DNA from: Haliscomenobacteraceae bacterium
Lineage (GTDB): Bacteria; Bacteroidota; Bacteroidia; Chitinophagales; Saprospiraceae
Assembly: GCA_947501115.1 (NCBI GenBank)
Contig: CANMVX010000027.1
Coordinates: 1-48,106, forward strand
DNA: 48,106 nucleotides
Direction: 5' to 3'
The notes under the pieces are model-generated. The model had not been told where the DNA came from. It worked only from the letters and a program-made list of their open reading frames with translations, and did not search any database. Each line of letters opens with the position of its first letter. The stretch's first letter is position 1. Below, in pieces: positions 9,375 to 17,681 of this stretch. The position numbers and the translations under genes are program-made.

Positions 9375-10076
9375 CTATCCTTGAAAAACTAAAGCTTCTC
9401 CTTGCTTTAAAACCCTGATGTCCTTGAGTTGACTTTCGTACGTCTTTTTAGCTAATTTTTCGACGAAACCCTTTCCCAATTTTTTTTCGTCGTGGGTAGC
9501 CACTAACATTGAGGCACCACATAATTTTTTAGCTATCAATGCCTTATTATAACCCAGATTAATGGTTCCCCCTAACCAAAAAGGGAGTTCAAAGGTAGTG
9601 GTAGTCGTTATCAATACATCAGCCTTTGGCAAGTTCTTCGCCTTTGTCCCATGAGGTGCATATATAAAGGTACCGTCCTCATTTTCTATCCGAAAGGCAA
9701 AATGAACCGGGTCAAACAAGGAATTGGTAGGGATAACACTTATTTTAAATGGTGCTTCTTCGATGGGTATCAACACGTTAAAATGATTCCATCCACTTAT
9801 TTTTTTCAAGGTCCCAGGTCTGGAAATCACCGGAATATCCTTATCAAATTGAATTAAGGTTTCTTTATTACAATGATCGGTAAATGGGTGCGATATAAAA
9901 ATATAATCAATTTTACCCAAATCGCTCACTTTTGGTTGCTCTGTCAGGTGAAACTGCTCACTGAAAGCGGGATGGTAATCGATTTGTGAAGGGGTAAACC
10001 ATGGGTCAACCAATACCCGAATGTCCTGCCATTCCCACATCCATGAACTATCTTCATTTAATTTCACTAACCTCAT
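9375..10076 (-). CDS. Metallo-beta-lactamase-fold hydrolase (UlaG-like)
   Basis: A 233-residue MBL-superfamily protein. The strand WEWQDIRVLVDPWFTP is followed by IDYIFISHPFTDHCNKET, where the usual HxHxDH metal motif appears as HPFTDH: the second histidine is replaced by Phe, but the Asp-His pair is kept. Further candidate ligands are in IYAPHGT and ATHDEKK. It lacks a signal peptide, so it acts in the cytoplasm. Members of this branch cleave lactones, phosphodiesters or other esters, and the substrate cannot be told here. It is divergent from gluQ with a 56-base gap. The altered metal motif may mean a changed metal requirement. Confidence 0.7.
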   Translation of the reverse strand: MRLVKLNEDSSWMWEWQDIRVLVDPWFTPSQIDYHPAFSEQFHLTEQPKVSDLGKIDYIFISHPFTDHCNKETLIQFDKDIPVISRPGTLKKISGWNHFNVLIPIEEAPFKISVIPTNSLFDPVHFAFRIENEDGTFIYAPHGTKAKNLPKADVLITTTTTFELPFWLGGTINLGYNKALIAKKLCGASMLVATHDEKKLGKGFVEKLAKKTYESQLKDIRVLKQGEALVFQG

Positions 10077-10132
10077 ATCAAATATTTTATGGACAATATA
10101 TAAATAACTATCTTTAAAAAGTAATTAATAAA

Positions 10133-11038
10133 ATGAAAACGCGTATTGCACCAACCCCAAGCGGATTTTTACATGTTGGAAATGCTGTTTCTTTCCTAAT
10201 CACTTATTGCTTGGCGAAAAGTGAAAATGGGAAGTTATTATTACGAATTGATGACCTAGATAGGGAAAGATATCGGAAAGAATATGTTGAAGATATTTTT
10301 TACGCACTCGATTGGCTGGGTATCCAATACGACGAAGGGCCATCTTCTGTGGCTGATTTCGACAAATATTGGTCCCAACACCAAAGATTAAGTCTTTACG
10401 ACGATGTGTTGAAATCTTCCATGGAACGGGAGTGGGTTTATGCTTGTGACTGTACCCGCAAGGATTTGGTGGCTTCAGTTACTTATCCTGTTTATAATGG
10501 AAAATGCAGGGATTTAAAAAAATCATTCCATGAAAAATCAGCCTGGCGATGGCGAATAAAGGAAGATACTTCCATCCATTGGGTAGATTTATTCAAGGCT
10601 AATACCACCGTAAATTTATCCGAACAGATGGGTGATTTTGTAGTAAAACAAAAAAATGATCTGCCCTCCTATCAGTTAGGTAGTTATCTGGATGACCTGC
10701 ATTTTAATATAACCCATATAATCAGAGGGGCCGACTTACTTACTTCCACCGCCGCCCAATTATATATGGCAACACACTGGAAATCAACTGATTTTCAACG
10801 TATCCATTTTGGACATCACCCTTTAATCACAGATAAAAATGGACATAAATTATCAAAATCAGCTGGTTCTGAATCGTTAAAGGCATTAAGAGAAACCGGG
10901 AAAAACCCTTTAGCCATCATTGAAATAGCTAGAAAAATGTTAGGTTTGCCCGACGAGAAAATAGGAACAACAGCAGAATTAGTACAACTATGTTTAGCAT
11001 ACAAACCCTTCTTAAATGAAAAAATCAGAAGTATTTAA
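10133..11038 (+). CDS. gluQ: Glutamyl-Q tRNA(Asp) synthetase
   Basis: A 301-residue paralogue of the glutamyl-tRNA synthetase catalytic core that charges glutamate onto the queuosine base of tRNA(Asp). The class I HIGH-type signature is PTPSGFLHVGN (residues 7-17), and the KMSKS loop appears as KLSKS at residues 239-243. A zinc-knuckle pattern CDC...Y...C (ACDCTRKD, then YNGKC) is typical of GluQ rather than GltX. The anticodon-binding domain of GltX (about 470 residues in total) is absent, in line with this assignment. The last 23 bases overlap the start of the nitroreductase gene, so the two are co-transcribed. Confidence 0.9.
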   Translation: MKTRIAPTPSGFLHVGNAVSFLITYCLAKSENGKLLLRIDDLDRERYRKEYVEDIFYALDWLGIQYDEGPSSVADFDKYWSQHQRLSLYDDVLKSSMEREWVYACDCTRKDLVASVTYPVYNGKCRDLKKSFHEKSAWRWRIKEDTSIHWVDLFKANTTVNLSEQMGDFVVKQKNDLPSYQLGSYLDDLHFNITHIIRGADLLTSTAAQLYMATHWKSTDFQRIHFGHHPLITDKNGHKLSKSAGSESLKALRETGKNPLAIIEIARKMLGLPDEKIGTTAELVQLCLAYKPFLNEKIRSI

Positions 11039-11741
11039 AGAAATTGTAGAGCATCGCAGGTCTAACAGACATTTTTCTGAGGACATTGAAGTGCCAGACG
11101 AATCTGTTTTATCTGCCTTAACATTGGCCCAACTTTCTCCTAATAGCAGTAATATGCAACTTTGGGGATTTTACTGGATCAAATCAAAGGACTTGCTGGA
11201 ACAGATGACGCCGCTTTGCATGGGGCAATCCGCAGCCAGGACTGCAAAACATCTGATTGTTTTTGTTACCCGACAGGGACTTTGGAAGGAAAGAGCTGAA
11301 TGGAATTATAACAATATTAAAACGGCTATTCAGGGCGAACCCACTAAGCTAAATAAAAGAGGCTTAAGCTATTATAAAAAGTTAATGCCCATAATTTATA
11401 GACATGACCCCTTTGGATTTAATACCCTATTTAGAAAGGGAATTGTTTTTTATAAAGGATTCAAAAAGTCATTTATGCGTTTTGAAAGCCATGCTGATCA
11501 GAGAGTTATGCTTCACAAATCGTGTGCTTTGGCGGCACAAACATTTATGTTAGCCATGGCTTCTGAAGGATTTGACACCTGTCCTATGGAGGGTTTCGAT
11601 GCAAAAAGGGTTAAAAAACATCTTAATCTGCCAAAAGATGCCGAAATAACCATGATTGTTGCCGTTGGAAAGGGAACGGAAAAAGGGATTCATAGTGAAC
11701 GTATGCGCGTACCTTTGGAAGAGGTCATTTTTATTCGATAG
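11016..11741 (+). CDS. Nitroreductase family flavoprotein
   Basis: A 241-residue protein with the nitroreductase N-terminal signature EHRRSNRHFS followed by LSPNSSNMQLW, the FMN-binding region, and a C-terminal ITMIVAVGKG strand. The family uses FMN and NAD(P)H to reduce nitro groups, quinones, flavins or similar acceptors. It starts inside the 3' end of gluQ (23-base overlap), which suggests translational coupling rather than shared function. The insert between residues 90 and 165 is rich in basic and aromatic residues, so the precise substrate is not predictable. No signal peptide. Confidence 0.85.
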   Translation: MKKSEVFKEIVEHRRSNRHFSEDIEVPDESVLSALTLAQLSPNSSNMQLWGFYWIKSKDLLEQMTPLCMGQSAARTAKHLIVFVTRQGLWKERAEWNYNNIKTAIQGEPTKLNKRGLSYYKKLMPIIYRHDPFGFNTLFRKGIVFYKGFKKSFMRFESHADQRVMLHKSCALAAQTFMLAMASEGFDTCPMEGFDAKRVKKHLNLPKDAEITMIVAVGKGTEKGIHSERMRVPLEEVIFIR

Positions 11742-11814
11742 GTAAAAAACAACCTGTTCCCGTAATCCAAATTTCACCTCCATTTGTCCTTTAAATAAAA
11801 ATGATTATATTGGT

Positions 11815-13080
11815 ATGTTCTTTTTAAAAACACCTGGAATGAAGACAAAAAACCCTTATTTGTTACCTTTAATGCTCATAACAACGCTCTTTTTTTTATG
11901 GGGTTTTGCACATAATTTAAATCCTATCCTCATACCGCATTTGAAAAAGGCCTGTGAACTGAGCGATTTCCAATCTGCCTTGATAGATAGTGCTTTTTTC
12001 ATGGCCTATTTTTTAGTTGCCTTACCGGCAGGTTTTGCCATGAAAAAATGGGGATATAAAAATGGAATTCTTTTAGGATTATGTTTGTTTGCGCTAGGTG
12101 CTTTTTTATTCATACCCGCCGCTAATACCCGTCTTTTTCCTTTTTTCCTACTAGCCTTATTCATTATTGCCAGTGGTTTAACCTTCCTGGAAACCGCGGC
12201 GAATCCTTATGTGACCGTTTTGGGTGATCCCAATACCGCCACGCAACGTTTGAATTTATCTCAAAGTTTTAACGGTTTAGCTGCCACTTTAGCACCAGCT
12301 GCAGGTGGACTGTTCATTTTAAGTGGCACTGATTTATCGACCGAGGCCACGCAAAATATGACACCAGAAGCATTAAACGAGTTATTAAATTTGGAGGCGG
12401 CTGCGGTAAAAATCCCTTATCTCCTCATTGGAATCGTCGTCTTAGCTGTCGCTGTATTGATATATTTCAGTAAATTACCCGAGATAAAAGAAGAGGAAAC
12501 ACCCGTTAGCAAAGGTACTGGAAAATCCATCTGGCGTCATTCCCATTTGACGCAAGGGGTAATCACACAATTCTTTTATGTGGGAGCTCAGGTATGTGTA
12601 TCCAGCTTTTTCATACGATATGCTGGTTCCGCGGCAGGAATGGCAGAAAAAACAGCCGCATTTTATTTGGCCATTGCCCTGTTTGGATTTATGATAGGTC
12701 GCTTCGTAGGCACTTTTCTTATGCAATATATCTCCCCTACCCGATTGTTAACCGTTTATGCTGTCGTTTGCATGGCACTGTTGGCTGCTGTGGTTGGCTT
12801 TGGTGGCATTTTTTCTATTTATGCCCTCGTCGGCGTAGAATTTTTCATGTCCATCATGTTCCCAACCATTTTCTCCTTAAGTGTGAAATCTTTAGGAGAA
12901 GATACAAAACTTGGCTCTTCCCTGGTTATCATGTCCATCGTTGGAGGCGCCTTATTCCCTTTAATCATGGGTAAAATGTCCGACCAGGCTGGTATTCAAA
13001 TAGCTTATATCGTTCCATTAATATGTTTCCTTATGGTCGCCTGGTTTGGTTGGCGGGGACATATTGTTAAACAATCATAA
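11815..13080 (+). CDS. fucP: FucP-like sugar:proton symporter (MFS)
   Basis: A 421-residue major facilitator with about 12 membrane segments. The N-terminal LFFLWGFAHNLNPILIPHLK and the following LSDFQSALIDSAFFMAYF strongly resemble the FucP (L-fucose:H+ symporter) branch, and ETAANPYVTVLGD is another FucP-family signature. An ATG at 11839 is an equally good start (MKTKNPYLL), leaving out eight residues. It opens a plus-strand operon (11815-19022) of sugar-acid enzymes, 15 bases before the dehydratase gene, and so probably imports the substrate. Fucose is most likely by context; other hexoses are possible, since this family also transports glucose or galactose. Confidence 0.88.
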   Translation: MFFLKTPGMKTKNPYLLPLMLITTLFFLWGFAHNLNPILIPHLKKACELSDFQSALIDSAFFMAYFLVALPAGFAMKKWGYKNGILLGLCLFALGAFLFIPAANTRLFPFFLLALFIIASGLTFLETAANPYVTVLGDPNTATQRLNLSQSFNGLAATLAPAAGGLFILSGTDLSTEATQNMTPEALNELLNLEAAAVKIPYLLIGIVVLAVAVLIYFSKLPEIKEEETPVSKGTGKSIWRHSHLTQGVITQFFYVGAQVCVSSFFIRYAGSAAGMAEKTAAFYLAIALFGFMIGRFVGTFLMQYISPTRLLTVYAVVCMALLAAVVGFGGIFSIYALVGVEFFMSIMFPTIFSLSVKSLGEDTKLGSSLVIMSIVGGALFPLIMGKMSDQAGIQIAYIVPLICFLMVAWFGWRGHIVKQS

Positions 13081-13095
13081 AAGTCATTTTCTAAA

Positions 13096-14763
13096 ATGAA
13101 TCATAACTTAAGCAGGATGCACCTGCAAATTCACCCAAAAGATAATATTTGGGTAGCACTTAGGAATTTATCTAAAGGGCAAACCTTTCAGGAAGGCCAT
13201 GAAAGTGTAACGCTCATCATGGATATTGAGGCAAAACATAAGTTTACCACAACCCCTATTCCCAAAAATGAGGACATTATTTTTTATGGCGTTCTGGTAG
13301 GTAAAGCTTTAAAGGACATTGAGAAAGGGGAAAAGATTACGACTGAAAATTGTATTCATGAATCGGAACCCTATTCGATGGAACGGAGAAGAGAATATCA
13401 TTTTCAGCCGCCCGATATATCCAAATGGCAAAATAGAACCTTTGAGGGTTATGTGAGATCCGGTGGTCAGGTTGGTACCCGAAATTACTGGTTGGTCATA
13501 CCTCTGGTTTTTTGTGAAAACCGAAATATTCAGGTGATGAAGGAGGCTTTTGACAAAGAACTGGGATTTGGTCAACCTGAAAAATACAGGCCTCTAGTAC
13601 GGAATCTTTTGCATGCTTTTCAAACTGGGGCTGATATTGAACCTCTTGAAGTAGCTGCTCCCTGGCAGGAACATGGACCTGCTTTTCCAAATCCACATTT
13701 CCCACAAGTGGATGGCGTTAAGTTTTTAACCCACGAAATGGGCTGTGGAGGGACTAACCAGGATTGTCAGGCTTTAGCTGCCGTTTTTGCCGGATTTTGT
13801 ATCAATCCTAATGTCGCCGGTATTACTATCCTAAGCCTTGGATGTCAAAAGACTAGTTTTGACGACGTTAAAGATGAAATACAACGTAGAACGAATACTT
13901 TTGATAAGCCTATCCTCTATTTTAATCAGCAAAGCTATGGTACAGAACAAGCGATGATGTCGGCCGCCATTAAAGAGACTTTTAAAGGGTTGATTGACAT
14001 TAATAAGCTTAAAAGAACTTCAGTTTCCATTCAAAAGTTAAATGTTGGACTAAAATGTGGTGGATCCGATGGATTTTCAGGTATTTCCGCTAATCCTGCC
14101 CTCGGTGCTTTATCTGATATTTTAACCACCGTCGGCGCCACCACGTTGCTGGCAGAATTTCCTGAATTATGTGGTGTTGAACAGGAATTGATTGATCGCT
14201 GTGAAGCCGTCGAAGATGCCGAAAAATTCATTTCTCTCATGTCTGGTTATGCAAAGCAAGCGGAAGCCATTGGTGCTGGCTTTGATATGAATCCGAGTAA
14301 AGGAAATATTCGCGACGGACTGATTACCGATGCTATCAAGTCGGCCGGAGCTGCGAAGAAGGGCGGAAATGCCTATATCCGTGGGGTATTAGATTATACG
14401 GAACAACCTGAGCATTCGGGGTTACATCTTTTATGTACGCCGGGAAATGATGTATTAGCCACCACAGGTATGGCTGCTTCGGGTGCAAATGTCATTTTGT
14501 TTACCACTGGTTTAGGCACCCCTACGGGAAATGCGATTTCTCCCACTGTAAAGATTTCCACCCATACGGCATTAATGGACAGGATGCCAGATATCATCGA
14601 TTTCAATTCAGGGAAAATTATTTCTGGTGAAGAATCAATCGATGAAAATGGAGAAGCTTTACTTGAGTATATCATCAAACTTGCTTCAGGTGAAACAAGA
14701 ACACACGCGGAACGCCTGGGGCAAGACGATTTCATACCCTGGCGCAGAGGAATAAATCTGTAA
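13096..14763 (+). CDS. UxaA-family (altronate/galactarate-type) sugar-acid dehydratase
   Basis: A 555-residue protein with an N-terminal SAF domain (about residues 1-95; IHPKDNIWVALRNLSKG) followed by the altronate dehydratase catalytic region (SGGQVGTRNYWLVIP, HEMGCGG, LGCQKTSF, LKCGGSDGFSG, ATTGMAASGANVILF). Cysteines in the GCGG, GCQK and KCGG motifs fit the iron-dependent active site of the family. The reaction removes water from an aldonic acid to give a 2-keto-3-deoxy acid. Between a FucP-like importer and SDR/FAH genes, it probably acts on L-fuconate or a related acid, replacing the enolase-family fuconate dehydratase of other bacteria. D-altronate is the alternative, but uxaB and uxaC are absent nearby. 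Confidence 0.83.
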   Translation: MNHNLSRMHLQIHPKDNIWVALRNLSKGQTFQEGHESVTLIMDIEAKHKFTTTPIPKNEDIIFYGVLVGKALKDIEKGEKITTENCIHESEPYSMERRREYHFQPPDISKWQNRTFEGYVRSGGQVGTRNYWLVIPLVFCENRNIQVMKEAFDKELGFGQPEKYRPLVRNLLHAFQTGADIEPLEVAAPWQEHGPAFPNPHFPQVDGVKFLTHEMGCGGTNQDCQALAAVFAGFCINPNVAGITILSLGCQKTSFDDVKDEIQRRTNTFDKPILYFNQQSYGTEQAMMSAAIKETFKGLIDINKLKRTSVSIQKLNVGLKCGGSDGFSGISANPALGALSDILTTVGATTLLAEFPELCGVEQELIDRCEAVEDAEKFISLMSGYAKQAEAIGAGFDMNPSKGNIRDGLITDAIKSAGAAKKGGNAYIRGVLDYTEQPEHSGLHLLCTPGNDVLATTGMAASGANVILFTTGLGTPTGNAISPTVKISTHTALMDRMPDIIDFNSGKIISGEESIDENGEALLEYIIKLASGETRTHAERLGQDDFIPWRRGINL

Positions 14764-14775
14764 TAACAACTAAAT

Positions 14776-15540
14776 ATGCAGTTTTTAAAGGACAAAAAAT
14801 CAATTATTACCGGTGCTGGAAGTGGTATTGGAAAAGCTATTGCGCTACTTTTTGCAGAAAAAGGGTCTCACGTTATTTTGTTAGACAGAGACGAAGAAGG
14901 GGGAAATTCAGTAGCGAATGACATCGTAGCCGCCGGAGGAAAAGCTACCTTTATCGCCTGTGATGTTAGCAAACAAAAGGAAATAATAGATTTGTTTAAT
15001 CAATTAGCCCCCTTTGATATATTGGTAAATAATGCAGGGATAGCTCATATTGGAAATGCCGTCAGCACCACAGAAGAAGATTTCGACAGGGTGATATCTG
15101 TGAATATCAAAGGCGTTTATAATTGTTTGCATGCCGCTATTCCGATTTTTTTGAATCGCGGGGGCGGCGTAATCCTCAATATGTGTTCTGTGGCAGCTAA
15201 AGTGGGCTTGCAAGATCGCTTCGCTTATTCCATGAGCAAAGGAGCCGTCGCGGCTATGACCCTTTCTGTTGCCAAAGACTATCTGCATCAAGGAATACGC
15301 TGTAACAGTATTTCGCCGGCTAGGGTACATACCCCATTTGTCGATGGATTCATTGCTAAAAATTATCCGGGCAAGGAAGCAGAAATATTTGAAAAATTAT
15401 CGAAAAGCCAACCCATTGGAAGAATGGGTAAGCCAGAGGAAATTGCCGCTCTGGCTGCCTTTATTTGTAGTGATGATGCTGCCTTTATTACTGGAACCGA
15501 TTATCCTATTGATGGTGGTTTTCTAACACTAAACACTTAA
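14776..15540 (+). CDS. SDR oxidoreductase, probable 2-keto-3-deoxy-sugar-acid dehydrogenase
   Basis: A 254-residue classical short-chain dehydrogenase. The NAD(P)-binding TGAGSGIGK motif is near residues 12-20, an Asp after LLDRD favours NAD(H), NNAGIA is present, and the catalytic Ser and YSMSK (Y-x3-K) are intact. It lies 12 bases after the dehydratase and 21 before the FAH hydrolase. In the non-phosphorylating fucose route, a dehydrogenase oxidises 2-keto-3-deoxy-L-fuconate to the 2,4-diketo acid that an FAH-family hydrolase then splits, and this order of genes matches that sequence of steps. The assignment is from context plus family. Confidence 0.8.
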   Translation: MQFLKDKKSIITGAGSGIGKAIALLFAEKGSHVILLDRDEEGGNSVANDIVAAGGKATFIACDVSKQKEIIDLFNQLAPFDILVNNAGIAHIGNAVSTTEEDFDRVISVNIKGVYNCLHAAIPIFLNRGGGVILNMCSVAAKVGLQDRFAYSMSKGAVAAMTLSVAKDYLHQGIRCNSISPARVHTPFVDGFIAKNYPGKEAEIFEKLSKSQPIGRMGKPEEIAALAAFICSDDAAFITGTDYPIDGGFLTLNT

Positions 15541-15561
15541 TACACTATAAAACAACACCTT

Positions 15562-16443
15562 ATGAAATTATTTACATTTCGTGAAGATAATCATATCCAC
15601 AATGGGGTACTGGAAGATGGGATTTATTACAACACTTCTACCTTATTTCCCTCTTATGACGCCAGCTTTTTTGAAAATGATGGCTTAGCCTCATTAAAAA
15701 ATGCATTAGACACTAAGAATTCATCTTTAACGGTCATCGGACAACCAGAAAAGCTAATATTTGGCGCTCCATTTTCAACGCCTTCAAAAATAATCTGCAT
15801 CGGACTGAATTATGCCGATCATGCCCGGGAAACTGGGGCAGAAATTCCAAAGGAACCGATTATTTTCATGAAAAGTACCACTTCCTTTTCTGGCTGTAAT
15901 GATCCTGTTATGATTCCAAAAGATTCCGTAAAAACGGATTGGGAAGTGGAATTGGCTGTGGTCATCAGTAAAAAAGCAAGATATGTTTCTGCAGAAGAAT
16001 CGCTGCATCACATAGCTGGTTATTGTGTGCATAATGATGTTTCCGAAAGAGAATTTCAGTTGGAAAGAGGTGGCACCTGGGACAAAGGCAAAGGTTGTGA
16101 CACTTTTGCCCCGATGGGTCCCTTTTTAGTGACGCCCGATGAAGCTGGCGATGTACATAATTTACCCATCTGGCTTTCTTTAAATGGAGTGAAAGTTCAA
16201 AATAGTAATACTTCTAATCTGGTTTTTTCCATTCCTGAACTCATTTCTTATATCAGCCGCTTTATGACGCTGCTTCCAGGTGATGTCATTTCAACGGGAA
16301 CGCCTCCAGGGGTAGGTCTCGGCTTTAAACCTCCTATCTATCTGAAACCCGGCGATGTCATGGAACTGGGCATTGAGGGATTAGGTACAATGAGGCAAGA
16401 GACTATTGCTTTTTCTTTAGAATATGAAATGCCAAAAGTATAA
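15562..16443 (+). CDS. Fumarylacetoacetate-hydrolase-family enzyme, probable 2,4-diketo-3-deoxy-L-fuconate hydrolase
   Basis: A 293-residue FAH-fold protein. The core motif IICIGLNYADHARETG is followed by EPIIFMKSTTSFSG, the metal-binding glutamates in WEVELAVVI, and the C-terminal STGTPPGVGLG loop. Members split C-C bonds in diketo acids or act as hydratases or decarboxylases. Next to a dehydratase and an SDR, the expected reaction is cleavage of a 2,4-diketo-3-deoxy acid to pyruvate and a hydroxy acid (lactate in the fucose case). The stop codon is 3 bases from the next ATG, so the operon is tight. Confidence 0.82.
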   Translation: MKLFTFREDNHIHNGVLEDGIYYNTSTLFPSYDASFFENDGLASLKNALDTKNSSLTVIGQPEKLIFGAPFSTPSKIICIGLNYADHARETGAEIPKEPIIFMKSTTSFSGCNDPVMIPKDSVKTDWEVELAVVISKKARYVSAEESLHHIAGYCVHNDVSEREFQLERGGTWDKGKGCDTFAPMGPFLVTPDEAGDVHNLPIWLSLNGVKVQNSNTSNLVFSIPELISYISRFMTLLPGDVISTGTPPGVGLGFKPPIYLKPGDVMELGIEGLGTMRQETIAFSLEYEMPKV

Positions 16444-16446
16444 AAC

Positions 16447-17220
16447 ATGGATTTAGGACTAAAAGGTAAGCATATATTGGTTTCTGGCGGAGCAAAAGGT
16501 ATTGGCGCAGGTATTGTTCAAATTTTATCTGAGGAAGGTGCTATTCCAATAATTATTGGGCGAAATGAAGAAGATAATTTAAAAATACTGAAAAGCATTG
16601 GAAATAAGGGCTTTGCCATTACTGCAGATTTAATCCATCCGGAAGCGTGTGCCGACGCTGTTCAACAGGCCGTAAAACTGGCTGGCAGTATAGACGGACT
16701 AGTAAATAATGCTGGTGTAAATGATGGGATAGGTCTTGAAAAAGGCAATTATACCGACTTTATGGCTTCTCTTCACCGGAACTTAGTACACTATTATTTA
16801 TTGGCTCAACACACCCTTCCTTATTTAAAGAAATCGAAAGGAGCCATCGTTAATATCACCTCTAAAACAGCAGAAACAGGACAAGGAAATACTTCCGCCT
16901 ATGCCGCTGCGAATGGGGGCAGAAATGCCCTGACCAGGGAATGGGCCGTTGAATTATTACCTTATCAGATTAGGGTAAATGCCGTGGTCGTGGCTGAAAG
17001 CTGGACGCCATTATATGAAAAATGGCTAAATACCCTGCCGGAGCCTGAGAAAATGCTTAAAAAAATCAATCAGAGAATTCCATTGGAAAACAGGATGACC
17101 ACTTGTGAGGAAATCGGACAGATGGTAGCCTTTCTTTTATCGGAAAAATCAAGCCATACCACAGGTCAATTAATTCATGTCGATGGTGGATATGTGCATT
17201 TGGATAGAGCCATAGATTGA
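16447..17220 (+). CDS. SDR oxidoreductase, probable L-fucose-type sugar dehydrogenase, with YxxxN
   Basis: A 257-residue short-chain dehydrogenase fold with a nucleotide motif SGGAKGIGAG (about residues 14-23), NNAGVND, and the catalytic-region Ser in NITSK. The active-site tetrad Y-x3-K reads Y-A-A-A-N here, so the usual lysine is asparagine. The motif continues GGRNALTREWAVELLP, which I recall as conserved in a Bacteroidota clade. It could be a sugar 1-dehydrogenase giving the lactone at the head of the pathway. The missing lysine could mean altered chemistry or a non-classical proton relay. It is followed by a 33-base gap before the SRPBCC gene. Confidence 0.75.
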   Translation: MDLGLKGKHILVSGGAKGIGAGIVQILSEEGAIPIIIGRNEEDNLKILKSIGNKGFAITADLIHPEACADAVQQAVKLAGSIDGLVNNAGVNDGIGLEKGNYTDFMASLHRNLVHYYLLAQHTLPYLKKSKGAIVNITSKTAETGQGNTSAYAAANGGRNALTREWAVELLPYQIRVNAVVVAESWTPLYEKWLNTLPEPEKMLKKINQRIPLENRMTTCEEIGQMVAFLLSEKSSHTTGQLIHVDGGYVHLDRAID

Positions 17221-17253
17221 TATTGTTTTAGTCTTTACATTAATTCTTACATC

Positions 17254-17676
17254 ATGAAATTAATCACGGTAAAAGCAACGATAAATGCTCCCCTTTCACA
17301 AGTTTGGGAAAAGTGGACAAATGCACATCACGTAACCAAATGGAATTTTGCCAGTCCTGACTGGCATTGTCCATCGGCAGAAAATAATCTTGTAGAGGGA
17401 GGAGAATTTCATCATCTAATGGCTGCAAAAGATGGTTCTTTTCAATTTGATTTTTGGGGTACTTATCAGAAAATTGAACCTCAAAAATCAATAGAAATAC
17501 TCTTAGGCGATGGTCGGAAAATGTTTGTTTCCTTTGAAAAATTAGGAGATCAAACTATTCTCGAGGAGCGATTTGAACCCGAGAATGAAAATTCCGAAGA
17601 ATTACAGCAAGCGGGCTGGCAGGCTATTTTAGATAACTTTAAGGAATATGTAGAGTCCTCTTTAACACCCTCTTGA
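17254..17676 (+). CDS. SRPBCC/AHSA1-like ligand-binding protein
   Basis: A 140-residue START/Bet v1-like fold. The N-terminus ITVKATINAPLSQVWEKWTN, then VTKWNFASPDWHCP, FWGTYQKIEP and a C-terminal GWQAILDNFKEYVES helix are typical of AHSA1-like SRPBCC proteins (activator of Hsp90 ATPase homologue 1 family). These are small cytoplasmic proteins with a hydrophobic cavity and usually no assigned role. It sits inside the sugar operon, and its stop is 5 bases from the ATG of the GntP permease. This suggests co-expression but not necessarily a catabolic function. Confidence 0.8.
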   Translation: MKLITVKATINAPLSQVWEKWTNAHHVTKWNFASPDWHCPSAENNLVEGGEFHHLMAAKDGSFQFDFWGTYQKIEPQKSIEILLGDGRKMFVSFEKLGDQTILEERFEPENENSEELQQAGWQAILDNFKEYVESSLTPS

Positions 17677-17681
17677 TTAAA

